Source of the DNA: Hesseltinella vesiculosa
Taxonomy: Eukaryota; Mucoromycota; Mucoromycetes; Mucorales; Cunninghamellaceae
Reading direction: 5' to 3'
Length of the DNA: 64,000 nucleotides
Assembly (NCBI GenBank): GCA_002104935.1
Contig: MCGT01000034.1
Coordinates: forward strand, 237,781-301,780
Below the pieces are notes generated by a model. It did not search any database, was not told the DNA's origin, and worked only from the letters and a program-made list of their open reading frames with translations. Positions 45,302-56,108 of this stretch are shown here, one piece after another (the first letter of the stretch is position 1; the number at the start of each line of letters is the position of its first letter). Position numbers and translations under genes: made by a program.

Positions 45302-45976
45302 ACCCGTCTGTGGCGCAGGTCACAAAGGAGAAGAGAACGGCTGAAGGGATGAAAATGGCAATGTGGGGAAAAATGACGTCAAATAGATAGGGGTCAGGCA
45401 AATGGATCACAAGAGAGCGTTGGCTTGACCTCAAGAAAAAAAAGAATAAAGGCTGGGCATTCCAACCAGGAAAGCTTCTCAGTGTACTATTTTTAATTGT
45501 TTCTTTTTTTTCAGGTACGATGCAAAAATGAGAGAGATCACATTCCACCAGTGATTGGGCTTGAATCACATAAACGAGACAATTTGCAAAAGTGAGAAGA
45601 CTTCCTTGTGCAACCGTTTTTTTAAAAAATGAACATTGCTTGGCAGGCACTAATCCTTTTCTTTCTTTTTATAAAAAAAGGGACCTTCTCCCAATAGTAT
45701 CATTCGTGCACAACGTAAAAAAGGGGGTCTGGACTAGTTTAAATTGACAGAAAAAAAAAAAAAAAGCTTTGGAGCTAATTTTTCCAATTGCGGGACAATG
45801 GCCTCCATTGCTTGAAAACAAGGCTGTGGATTGGACGAAAAATGAAATTGCTAGGCTATTTTTAGCACTTTGAGCGGTTACTGAAAAAACAACAAAACCA
45901 CAAGCTCACCTTTTTTTTTTTTTTTTTTTTTTGCGAGTGTTTTTTTTTTCTTTCTTTGTTTCCTCATCGTCAACTG
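45302..45976. other. Intergenic spacer
   Basis: Between the hydrolase stop and the chitin synthase start. A runs at 45750-45765 and T runs at 45911-45932 immediately upstream of the chitin synthase ATG. No gene seen. Confidence 0.4.
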
Positions 45977-48968
45977 ATGTATCCTCAAAACAACGCTGGA
46001 GCAAACAGGGATTATGACCAATACCCCATGAACCAATTCACGGCTCATGAGGTGGAACGGGCTTCTCCTTTCTCTGATCCTTATCCTCAAGGCCCTCCCA
46101 TGGACAACCAGCCTCTGTTGCATGACGGTCCTCCTCCTCCATTTGGTGCACAACCTTCACCTCATGCCAACTTTGCTCCTTCGCCTCATGCCAACTTTGC
46201 TCCTTCACCTCAATTCCCCAACGACCCTGCGTCACCCAACCTTCATTATGGCTCGGCCCCCAGCCGCCAGCCCCGTCGGTTCAAAACAAGTAAGCCTCAT
46301 CAGACGTGCCTGGGACCTTCGCCTCATCACTTTTTCTATTCATCTGAATAGCTCGAAAGGTCAAGTTGACCCGGGGTAACTTGGTGCTGGACTGTCCTGT
46401 GCCCACCCGCTATCTTCAAGCCGTGCCTTTGAAGGATACAAAGGAATTCACCCATATGCGTTATACCGGTGCCACTTGTGATCCCAAGGACTTTGCTGCT
46501 GAAGGCTATACCCTGCGTCAGCAGCTGCTTAACCGCAAAACCGAACTGTTCATTGTCTTGACGATGTACAACGTAAGACCCATTCTCTCACTTGCTGAAT
46601 CTCACGTTTGGTTCCATCCTTGTAGGAAGACGAGATCCTGTTTGCTCGTACCATGCATGGTGTCATGAAGAACATTGCTCATCTTTGCACCCGTACGCGT
46701 TCCAGAACCTGGTAAGCGCGCATCCTAACCACCACCCAATCTCCTTTGCTCATGCTTTTTTTTACAGGGGCGAAGATGGTTGGCAAAAGGTGACCGTGTG
46801 TATTGTGTCAGATGGTCGTAACAAGATCCATCCTCGTACGCTTTCCTTGCTGGCTGCCTTGGGCGTGTATCAAGACGGTGTTGCCAAGAACGTGGTGAAT
46901 GGCAAGCCTGTGACTGCCCACATTTACGAAGTAAGTTCACGCTTGACAGGCTGCCCCACCTTGCTAACGACTTGAACCAACTGTAGTATACTACCCAACT
47001 TTCCATTGATCCCGACATGACTTTCAAAGGCGCTGACAAAGGCATTGTCCCTTGTCAAGTGCTGTTCTGTCTCAAGGAAAAGAACCAGAAGAAAATCAAC
47101 TCTCACCGCTGGTTCTTCCAAGCCTTTGGCCCTTTGGTCGAACCCAATGTGTGTGTCCTGATCGATGTCGGTACCCGCCCCGGTCATACCTCCATCTACC
47201 ACTTGTGGAAGTCCTTTGATATCAACTCGAGTGTGGCTGGGTCTTGTGGTGAAATCCGTGCCATGTTGGGCCCAGCTGGCGTCTACTTGCTCAACCCGCT
47301 CGTGGCTGCTCAAAACTTTGAATACAAAATGTCCAACATTCTCGACAAGCCCTTGGAATCCGTCTTTGGCTACATTTCCGTCCTGCCCGGTGCCTTTTCT
47401 GCCTACCGCTTCACTGCTCTGCAAAACGACGTCAACGGCCACGGTCCTCTGGAAAAGTACTTTTTGGGTGAAACCTTGCATGGTGGCGATGCTGACATCT
47501 TCACCGCGAACATGTACTTGGCTGAAGATCGTATCTTGTGTTACGAATTGGTTGCCAAGAAACAAGCTCATTGGACCTTGCACTATGTCTCCAGCGCCTA
47601 TGGTGAAACCGATGTGCCTGACGCTGTGCCTGAATTCATCTCGCAACGTCGTCGTTGGTAATGCCTCTAAGCTTCCACAAAAAAAAAAGTGGCTCATCTT
47701 ATTTTTTTATTTTTAGGTTGAACGGTTCCTTCTTCGCTGGTGTGTATGCCCTGTACCATTGGCGCAAGGTGTGGGCCTCTGACCACTCGTTTATCCGCAA
47801 ATTGATGTTCATGGTCGAAGATCTGTACAACACCTATAACATGATCTTCACTTGGTTTGCCATGGTAAGCACCGCCTTTCCAGACGCGTCCGTCCCGAAG
47901 CCTGACATTCTCCTTCTAGGGCAACTTCTACTTGACCTTTTATATTCTGACCTTGGCCTTGGGCTCCGACAACTTGAAGGAAAAGCCTTTCTCACCCCAA
48001 GTGGCCAACATCCTCCACCTGGTACTCAACTACATTTACGAACTCCTGATCATCATCCAATTCATCATGGCCATGGGCAACCGCCCGCAAGGCAGCAAAT
48101 GGGCGTACATCATTTCCATGACCTTCTTTGCTTTGCTGATGATTTACATGTTCTTCGCCACCATCTGGATCACCGTGAAAAGTGTCGAGGAAATCGTCGC
48201 CGATGCCCAGGGCAACATCATCAGTATGCTCAGCCAATCCACCTTCCGCAACATCATCATCTCGGTCTGCGCCACCTATGTCATGTACTTTGTTGCCAGT
48301 TTCCTCTTCTTGGATCCTTGGCACATGTTCACCAGTTTCATCCAGTACATTCTCCTTTCGCCCAGTTATACCAATGTTCTCAACATCTATGCCTTCTGGT
48401 AAGCTCCCCCGCCCCCGCCTCATCAAATTCTCACCGTTTTCTTTAGTAACACCCATGATGTGTCCTGGGGTACCAAAGGTGACTCTGGACAGGCCACCGA
48501 TCTCGGTGTTGTCAAGGCCAAGAAAGACGAAAAGGGTGACCACACCGTTGAAGTCGAAGTCCCTGTCGAACAGAAAGATATCGATGACGCCTACGAAGCT
48601 GCCTGTCTTGAACTCACCCACAAAGTCGAAGCCCAACCTGAGCATCGCGACGCCCGCACCAAGCAAGAAGATTACTACAAGGCCTTCCGTACCCGCCTCG
48701 TCTTGTGTTGGATCATCTCCAATCTGGCTTTGGTCGTCGCCATCACAAACACCAGCATCCTCACAAACACCCTCGGCGACTTTAACGACCGAAGCTCCGT
48801 AAGTCATTTCTGTCAAGGAAGGGGGTTAAAAAAAAAAGTCAATGAGAGCTCATTATCCTTTCTTTCCAGAACTACCTTGGTTTCATTTTGTGGAGTGTTG
48901 CCGGTCTGTCGGTCATTCGCTTTACCGGTTCATGTCTGTACCTTGTGTTCCGTATCTTCACTGGTTAG
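45977..48968 (+). CDS. Chitin synthase, class I/II
   Basis: Start [19 protein letters not shown]; Pro-rich N-terminus with a tandem SPHANFAP duplication (residues about 65-80). Introns near 46290-46350, 46573-46625, 46712-46768, 46931-46987, 47658-47716, 47864-47919, 48399-48446, 48798-48868. Domain order: chitin synthase N-terminal ([19 protein letters not shown]), catalytic region with [79 protein letters not shown] (the EDR motif), and QRRRWLNGSFF (product-binding QRRRW). About seven TM helices follow, with SWGTKGD in the C-terminal part. Plasma-membrane enzyme making chitin from UDP-GlcNAc. About 860 residues, typical. Class I against II not resolved. Confidence 0.95.
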
Positions 48969-50377
48969 AGTCGTGCCCCCGCCTTTTTGCTTCCAACACC
49001 CCTTTTTGTAGTATTTTTTCTCTCTCTCCTCTCATACATATACATTATTTTACTTGTGACTCTTTTCTGCTTAAAAAATTATCTCGAATGATGTTTCTCC
49101 AAGCCGTTTTGGATACCTTTTGTATGGAGGGAGAGGAAACGGAAAAACCACCGGCGCGCGGGTTTTAAATGTGGCCACCATCGGCCTCTTCAGGAGTTCG
49201 GTTCCCGGTCCTGGTCATTCCTTTGCACGTGGCATAGGGCTCTTGTTTGATGGAATACCTTGTTTATGTGGGCAGGCTATATCATTCATGGCAATAACAA
49301 TGGCTGTATGGCAGCCAGTGGCGCCTTGTGGAACCTTTGCTTTTGATGGAACCCCGCACTTTTTTTTTTTTTGGAGAAACCATTAATGCATGCCAGAAGC
49401 TCCCAGATCAGTGGTATCAAACACATCCTTGCTAAATGTAGTAAGTCTCGCAGCGTTGCTTCGATCAACCCTTCCGTTTTGAGCGTGGATGTGAGAAATC
49501 TCTCGGCGCATCTTGAAAGTCAAAAACATCAGTCGCTTCTGATTATTTTCAATCCTGACCTCGGTGTCTGTTTCTAACGGTGAGACAATCAAGCTTCCAT
49601 GAGTCAAAATATTAGAAAAGATGATCGAAACCTGGTGAGATGTTGGTTGCTGACGCTGACATCGCTGTAAAGAACGCGCAGCCATGATGGCGGCGGAGTT
49701 TGTGGCTCCCATCGAACATGGCTGCAGCCATTTGTTCAAAAAAAAAAAAATAATGATAATAAAATAAAAGCTCTACCTGCAATGACAAAAGACAGAAGTA
49801 GACTGCCACTTATTGACATTTACAAAAATAACAGCTCAAAAAATAGAGGTGACAATGGAAGGCTGGAAAGCTTGGGTTTTTTTTTTATTTTTTTTTTTTT
49901 CAACGAGGAGACATCGCCGAGTCCACTTTTTTCCACGCATAAAATTGCCAGACTAGACAATGAAATGTTTTTGTACGCTGCCCAGTTTTGTGGGAACGAT
50001 CACCATCTGACTAATGGCGCGATCGAAAATCATCCATTTTTGGGCAATGTGATAAAAAAAATGCCTCACCTCCAACCGCAAAGCACCGTCATTGAAGATG
50101 GACGGGAAGCAAGATGATTTCCCCAGGCTGGTAAGAATACCCCCATCCTTTTATTCCCAGTTGACATGGCCTCGGGTATAAATACCTCACCCAAATTTAT
50201 TGCTCACCCCCTTTTGCTTTTCCTCTCAGCATAGCAACAAACGCTCGTGTCGATCCCAAATCGCGCCAAATCTGCTTTTTCTTTTATTAAGTGGCCTCCT
50301 CTTTACTTTTTTGCTTTCATTTCCCCCTTTTTTTTCGAAAATTCCTCACTCCAGCCTCAAGTTACTGTCATTTTCCT
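48969..50377. other. Long intergenic region with an unassigned minus-strand ORF
   Basis: 1.4 kb between chitin synthase and permease 1. A minus-strand ORF at 49383-49739 (118 codons) has coding-like composition in its second half (TEVRIENNQKRLMFLTFKMR, AARLTTFSKDVFDTTDLG) but its first half looks random and no splicing partner is evident; it could be an exon or gene remnant. T runs at 49877-49901. A TATAAATA is at 50177. Confidence 0.3.
50177..50184 (+). promoter_or_regulatory. TATA box of permease 1
   Basis: TATAAATA in a locally GC-richer context (CTCGGGTATAAATACC), 194 bp upstream of the permease ATG at 50378. The position suits a fungal TATA with a leader of roughly 150 bp. Confidence 0.5.
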
Positions 50378-52538
50378 ATGTCAACCGGCGTCGAGGTAAG
50401 AAAAAAAAACGTGAAAGAAACATTTGTCTTGACATGGTCCTGGATGTTCATAGACAAACGGCACTGAAGGCAAAACCAGCATTGTTCATGAAGAAGTGTC
50501 TGCTGCAGATGATGATGCTAACCAACTCAATGACCTCGGCTACAAGCAAGAGTTCAAGCGCAACATGGGTCTTTTGTTGCAAATCGCCTTTCCCTTCATT
50601 GGTAAAGAACGCCATATCCCCGCCGTCCCAAACTCACTCTGTTTATAATATATCCACTAGGCATGGCCATCTTGCCCAATTGGCTTGTTGGCTTTGGCCC
50701 AAGCTTAGCGTCCGGTGGGCCATCCAGTCTTTTCTGGGGCTGGGTTGGTAAGTTTTTAAAAAAGCCGCTCCATCGCAGTTGCTCATTTCTTTTCAAGTGA
50801 GCACCCCTTTTACTTTGTGCATTTGTGTTTCCTTGGCTGAAATCTGCTCTTCCTACCCTCTCAACGGTGTCATTTTCAACTGGTGCTACCTGTTGGCAAA
50901 TAAGAAATGGGCTCCATGTAAGATCAAACCTGTGCATCACCCTTTTGTTCCTAGATGACCCTAACTTTTTTTTTTCCATTTGCAAAAGTCATGAGTTTTT
51001 TAGGTACCTGTCAAATCCTGAAATGAAAGTATCAGCCTTGCCCCGTACTAATTGTCTTCTTCTTTAGGTGGTTATATGTATGCTGCTGCCCTGTTGACTG
51101 CCAATATGACGGTGTCCTGGAACCTGGCCCAGCTGATCATCGGTACCTTTTTTTTTAGGCTCAAAACGTTATTTTAACCTCGATGCCCCCCTTTTTTTTT
51201 ATCTATACATAGGTATCGCCAGCGTGCTTCGCAATGAAGTCATTGAAAACACGGGTGCGTATGTGGGCGTTTATATCATCATGACTTTTGTCTGTACCGG
51301 TGCTGGCTACTTGGGCATGACTTTTACCAACGTCATGAATCACTTCATCGGTACGTAAAAAAATCCCATTTGGCACATTTCCAAATTTGTCAATAATGCC
51401 TCAGCTCATGGTCTCTTTTTTTTCTTTGCAGCTTTCTGGCTGGTTGCCACCACCTTTGTGTTTGTCATTGGTGTGCTATGTAAGGAGAATATCGGGTCCC
51501 CTAACTTTGCAGCCACTTGACGCATCTCATTTTATCCAGGTCTCTCCCCTGCAAGAAACGACGCCTCCTGGGTGTTTTTACAGTTCACCAATGAAACAGG
51601 GTATGATAACCCCGCCATCGTCTTCTTTTTGGGTTTGCTGCAGGCTGGCTGGACCACCATTGGTAAGACCGGCGCGGTACCAACTCTGTTTCCCCTCACC
51701 TAATCTTATTTTTTTTTTCTCTTTGGAAGGATATGAATCTGGCATCACCATCAGTGAAAACACCAAAGACGCTGCACGCACTGGCCCCCGTGGACTGATG
51801 CTCTGCATCACTGCCGGGTTGGTCCAAGGCTTCTTGATCACCTTGGCCGCCCTGTTCACCATCCAGGACCTCGACGGTCTGATCGGCGCCAGTCTGCCTA
51901 TCTCTGAATATTTCATGCAAACCACCCGAAATCCCCAGGTGGCTGCCTTTTTCCTGGCTACGATGATTGTATCGCAGGCCGGCTCGTTTGCCAACACCGC
52001 CATTGCCTTCACTCGTCTAACCTGGAGCATGGCCCGCGACAATGCGCTGCCATACTCAAAATTCTTCTACAAACTGGACCGCGATGTACCTGTGCGCTTG
52101 GTGGGCTTGCAAATCGTGCTGATGGTTGTCCTGATCCTGCCTGTGTTTGGCACCATGGTGTACTGGCGCGCGATTCTGTCCACTACCATCATTTCCTACA
52201 ACTGTGCCTACGGCATGCCCCTGTTGACCCGCCTGCTCTTCGTGCGCAACAAGATGCCGCTTGGACCCTACAACATGGGCCGCTGGGGTGTTGTGGTGAA
52301 TGCCATTGCTCTACTTTGGATCATCTTCTTGGCCGTCGTCCTGTGTTTCCCCTCGACTGTCCCTACTGACGGCACTACCTTCAACTACTCCTGTGTCATG
52401 CTGGGCGCCGTCATCATCTTTACCGTCGTCTATTGGATCATCTCTGGCCGACACAAATACAAAGGCCCCGACGCCAAGGAGCTTGGTGAGTTCGCAACCC
52501 ACGGCGACGACTCCGACGACGCCACCAAAGTACAATAG
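50378..52538 (+). CDS. APC-superfamily amino acid/choline permease, paralog 1
   Basis: Exon 1 MSTGVE, then TNGTEGKTSIVHEEVSAADD. The transporter starts with LNDLGYKQEFKRNMGLLLQI, AFPFIGMAILPNWLVGFGPS, then the APC substrate-site unwound helix LASGGPSSLFWGW. About 12 TM helices; conserved blocks LLTANMTVSWNLAQLIIG, VFFLGLLQAGWTTIGYESGI, TISENTKDAARTGPRGLMLC and AFTRLTWSMARDNALPYSKF. Introns (about nine) match those of paralog 2 in position. The family includes Uga4 (GABA), Hnm1 (choline) and Bat-type carriers; the ESG-ITISENTKDA block fits this branch, with the substrate unassigned. About 525 residues. AATAAA follows at about 52595. Uncertain small exon around 50751-50930. Confidence 0.9.
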
Positions 52539-53643
52539 ATTCACCCTACCTTTTTTTTTTTTTTTTTGCAACTTTTATCTCGTAAATACCGTAATGAATA
52601 AACAAAAACCGTGCGCCAAAAAAAAAATGCAGCCTCCAAACCGCTGATATGGCGAGCTGTAGGCTATCTTCGCATGCCCCTAACATAACGTTTTCATTTT
52701 TATTTATATTGTTTCATAGCCTTTTGATGAGTTGAATTTTCGCAGAAAAAGTATGGAGTGGAAAGCACGATAATACCCCCCCCCCGTCATGACAACCCAA
52801 ACCTAATCTTGAGTTAATTTATTATTTTACCAATGCCTTGTCTGCAGGCTCTCTACGGGAAAAAAAAGAAAAAAGGGAAGTCCTTGATGACCAATGGCAT
52901 CATAGGACGTAAATTATCATTGCCCTTTTTTTTTTTCCCACTGATCAAGCTTGTTCAGAGATACGAATACACTATCGCCAGTTGGCCAGCTCCGTGCAAT
53001 TTTTATTCGCCCAGTATTTGACTATACTTACCCCTACTTCTTTTTGGTTATCTTGACCATGTGTGCCCACCATGATAAAAAAACAAAAAAAAAATATTTA
53101 GACTTGAAAAGGGCTGGCGTCACATGAAGATGACTTTTATCAAGGCCGCTATGCAAGAACAAGCGATAGTCAACTTTGTATGTATCTCTCCAAAAAAAAA
53201 ATCAGCTAGCAGTGATAACAGTGATAACGCCTGTTTGATAGCGCTACCGCAGATAAGAAAAATGAATAATGCGAAAGAGTGACAATTTTGACGTGGAGAC
53301 AGAAAAGAGGCAATGGGGGTGGGAATCCTTGTCGGGGCTTACTAAGATATCGACTGTCAAAACCCAAATCGGGCATGGCAATGACAGGGACAAAGAAAAA
53401 AATACGAACCTTTTCGTGAAGTCCAAATGCAAGTGCCATCACAATGTTGCCAAACCGGGGATCCTTCAGTTCCAGCCTGTTGACAATGTACTAAAATGCC
53501 TAGGCGAACGCTCAATGGTTTTTCATTTTGAGTTAGAGTTTCGGTGGTATTTTTTTTCACACAGCCGTCAACATACATATAAAAAAAAATGGGCATGGCA
53601 ACAGGATTGCTACTTTTCTCTTTGTCAATTCAACAAAGTATAA
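52539..53643. other. Intergenic spacer between the permease paralogs
   Basis: 1.1 kb with C10 near 52777, A runs, and TATAAAAA at 53578, 66 bp before the paralog 2 ATG, as a possible TATA. Open frames at 53269-53643 (plus) and 53206-53596 (minus) are shadows of each other without support. Confidence 0.4.
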
Positions 53644-55752
53644 ATGAATGGTGATCAAGTAATCGAAAAGGCAAGTGCCCTAGATGCATGCATTGTGACT
53701 GGAACGTGCCTTTTTTTAATGTCTTGCCCCTTTTTCTTGACAGAAAATAGCTTCCGCTGAGAAGCTTGACATTTCCCATATTGAGTCCAGTGGCATTGAT
53801 GGTGACGCTGATCGGTTACGTGACCTTGGCTACAAGCAAGAATTCCAGCGCAGCCTTGGGTCCATATTGCAAATAGCCTTTCCATTTACAGGTACCAAAC
53901 TGCCGCCCATTTCTTTCGTTTGTTTTCTCGCTGCTAACCTATACCTTGCTGGATCTTCGTTGCAGCCATGGGTGTTCTACCGAATTGGTTGGTAGGCTTT
54001 GGGCCCAGCCTTGCATCTGGTGGTCCCAGTAGCTTGTTCTGGGGGTGGATAGGTCCGTTGGCCGCCCATCTTTTTACTCTGTCCTAACCTTTTGATGCCT
54101 TTCTTTCGCAGTGACAACCCCATTTACCATGGCTGTGTGCTTGTGCATGGCAGAATTATATTCGACTTACCCGTTGTCTGGTGGTATCTACAGCTGGTGC
54201 TATCTGCTCACCAGCAAAAAATGGGGGCCATGTAAGGGTCTTTTTTTTTACACCCTCTGAGACATATTTTTTTACAAACTTTTTTTTTTTTAGTCATGGC
54301 CTTTGTTTCTGGCTACATATACCTAGCAGCCCTCCTAACAGCAAACATGACAGTGGCATGGAACCTAGCTCAATTGATCATTGGTAAGTTAACCTCGGTC
54401 CCAAAAAAAGTATGGGCACGTCTTGACATTTTTTTTTTATTCCTTCACACAGGCATTGTTAGTGTCGTCCGTGATGAAACCATTGACAGCACGGGTGCTT
54501 ATGTGGGAATTTATATCTTAATGGTGCTGATATGTACTGTGTGTGGTTTTGGCGGCATGAAGTTCACCAATTTTTTAAATTTCTTCATGGGTAAAGACGC
54601 TCCGCTCATGGCTCATCTGCCAGCGTCTGCTTTTCCAAAACTTGTGCTAACATCATCGGTCTTTCTTTTTTTATATACCTTAGCTTTCTGGCTTTTTGCT
54701 AATACCTTTGTTTTTGGCATTGGCGTACCATGTGAGTCTCCTCGTCGACCTTTCCTGCAACACCATTCACTGACTTTTCAAACTCAGGTCTTGCTCCCAA
54801 AAGCAACAACGCTTCCTGGGTCTTCTCGCAATTTACCAACGAGACCGGATTTGGCAATCCTGCTCTTGTGTTCTTTCTGGGGCTGCTCCAAGCCGGCTGG
54901 ACAATGGTAAGGCATGAGGCTGTGATACGCATTGGGCTGGCTGACCCATTTTTCTCCGCCTTCCAGGTTGGCTTTGACTCTGGTATCACCATCAGCGAAA
55001 GTACAAAAGATGCAGATAAAAAGGGGCCACAGGGATTGATTCTTTGTGTGGTCCTTGCTTTGGTCCAGGGCATAGCCTTGACGATCGCTGTGCTTTTTTC
55101 GATCCAAGACCTCGATGCCTTGATCAACTCGGACATGCCCATTGCAGACTTTTTTATGCAGGTGACCAACAGCCGCCAGATCTCGGCCTTTTTCTTGTCG
55201 GTGATGGTCATTGCCCAGTTTGGTTCGCTGTCCAACACAGCCGTCGCGTTCACGAGCATTGCCTGGAGCATGGCACGCGACGGCGCCCTTCCTTATTCCA
55301 AGTATTTTTATAAGCTGCACAATGAAGTGCCACTGCGGCTGGTGGCTCTGCAGTTCGTTGTGATGGTGATTTTTATCTTGCCAGTGTTTGGCACCATGGT
55401 TTATTGGGAAGCCGTCCTGTCCACCGGTGTGATTACATACAATATCGCCTATGCTATGCCGTTCGCTTGCCGCCTTGCTTGGTCGCGCAAAACCATGCCC
55501 ACAGGCCCTTTCAGCCTCGGCCGCTGGAGCCTTCCTCTGAACGCCGTCGCCTTGCTGTGGATATCTTTCTTGTCGGTCATTCTCTGCTTCCCCTCGATCA
55601 ACCCTGTTGATGCTACCTCCATGAACTACAGCGCACTTATGCTCGGTGCTGTGTTTATTTTCACCACACTCTACTTTGCTGTCTCCGGCCACAAGTACTA
55701 CAAGGGCCCTCGCACGACCGTCGATGACGATGACGAAGGGTTCGCTGCTTAG
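53644..55752 (+). CDS. APC-superfamily amino acid/choline permease, paralog 2
   Basis: Exon 1 MNGDQVIEK ends at a GC donor (AAG|GCAAGT); the next exon gives KIASAEKLDISHIESSGIDG and then LRDLGYKQEFQRSLGSILQI. It repeats the architecture of paralog 1 block by block: AFPFTAMGVLPNWLVGFGPS, LASGGPSSLFWGW, LLTANMTVAWNLAQLIIG, VFFLGLLQAGWTMVGFDSGI, TISESTKDADKKGPQGLILC, AFTSIAWSMARDGALPYSKY. Intron positions correspond, so this is an old tandem duplication (sequences clearly diverged, tails different: DDDDEGFAA here). About 520 residues. AATAAA at about 55787. Different tails and leaders suggest different regulation or substrate preference; this is inference. Confidence 0.9.
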
Positions 55753-55946
55753 CCTCCCTCTTTCTTGTATATACCTGCCGTACCTCAATAAAAACGTTCA
55801 TCCGTAAAAGCCAAGTATATATATAGCCACGATTTTTTTATCACATCCATGATGCAGTGGCTATTTGCAAAGTTACATCACCAGCGGCAAAAAAAAAAAA
55901 AATCGGCGGTCATCCGCTGGGATTGGAAAGTGGCTGCTAGCAGCAC

Positions 55947-56026
55947 TGTGGTGACTGGGGATAAGCGAAAAAGAGGTTGTTTTTATTTCATACTTGATTT
56001 GGGTTATTTTTATGTATTGTTACACA
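55947..56026 (-). repeat. 3' LTR (80 bp)
   Basis: Direct copy of 60433-60512 with no mismatch. The inner boundary is followed on the element strand side by GGGGCA just before the LTR, a weak candidate polypurine tract. 80 bp is well below the several hundred usual for Ty3-type elements. Confidence 0.9.
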
Positions 56027-56108
56027 TGCCCCGGAAACGAAATCATAAGGGAAATAAAATCAAGGATGCAAAAGATGTGTGGACTAGATGGGCAGAGGTG
56101 TGATGAGC

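Noticed and set aside
41751..55752. Biosynthetic gene cluster
   Set aside because: Neighbouring genes (transporter-like protein, hydrolase, chitin synthase, permeases) lack any backbone synthase or shared pathway.
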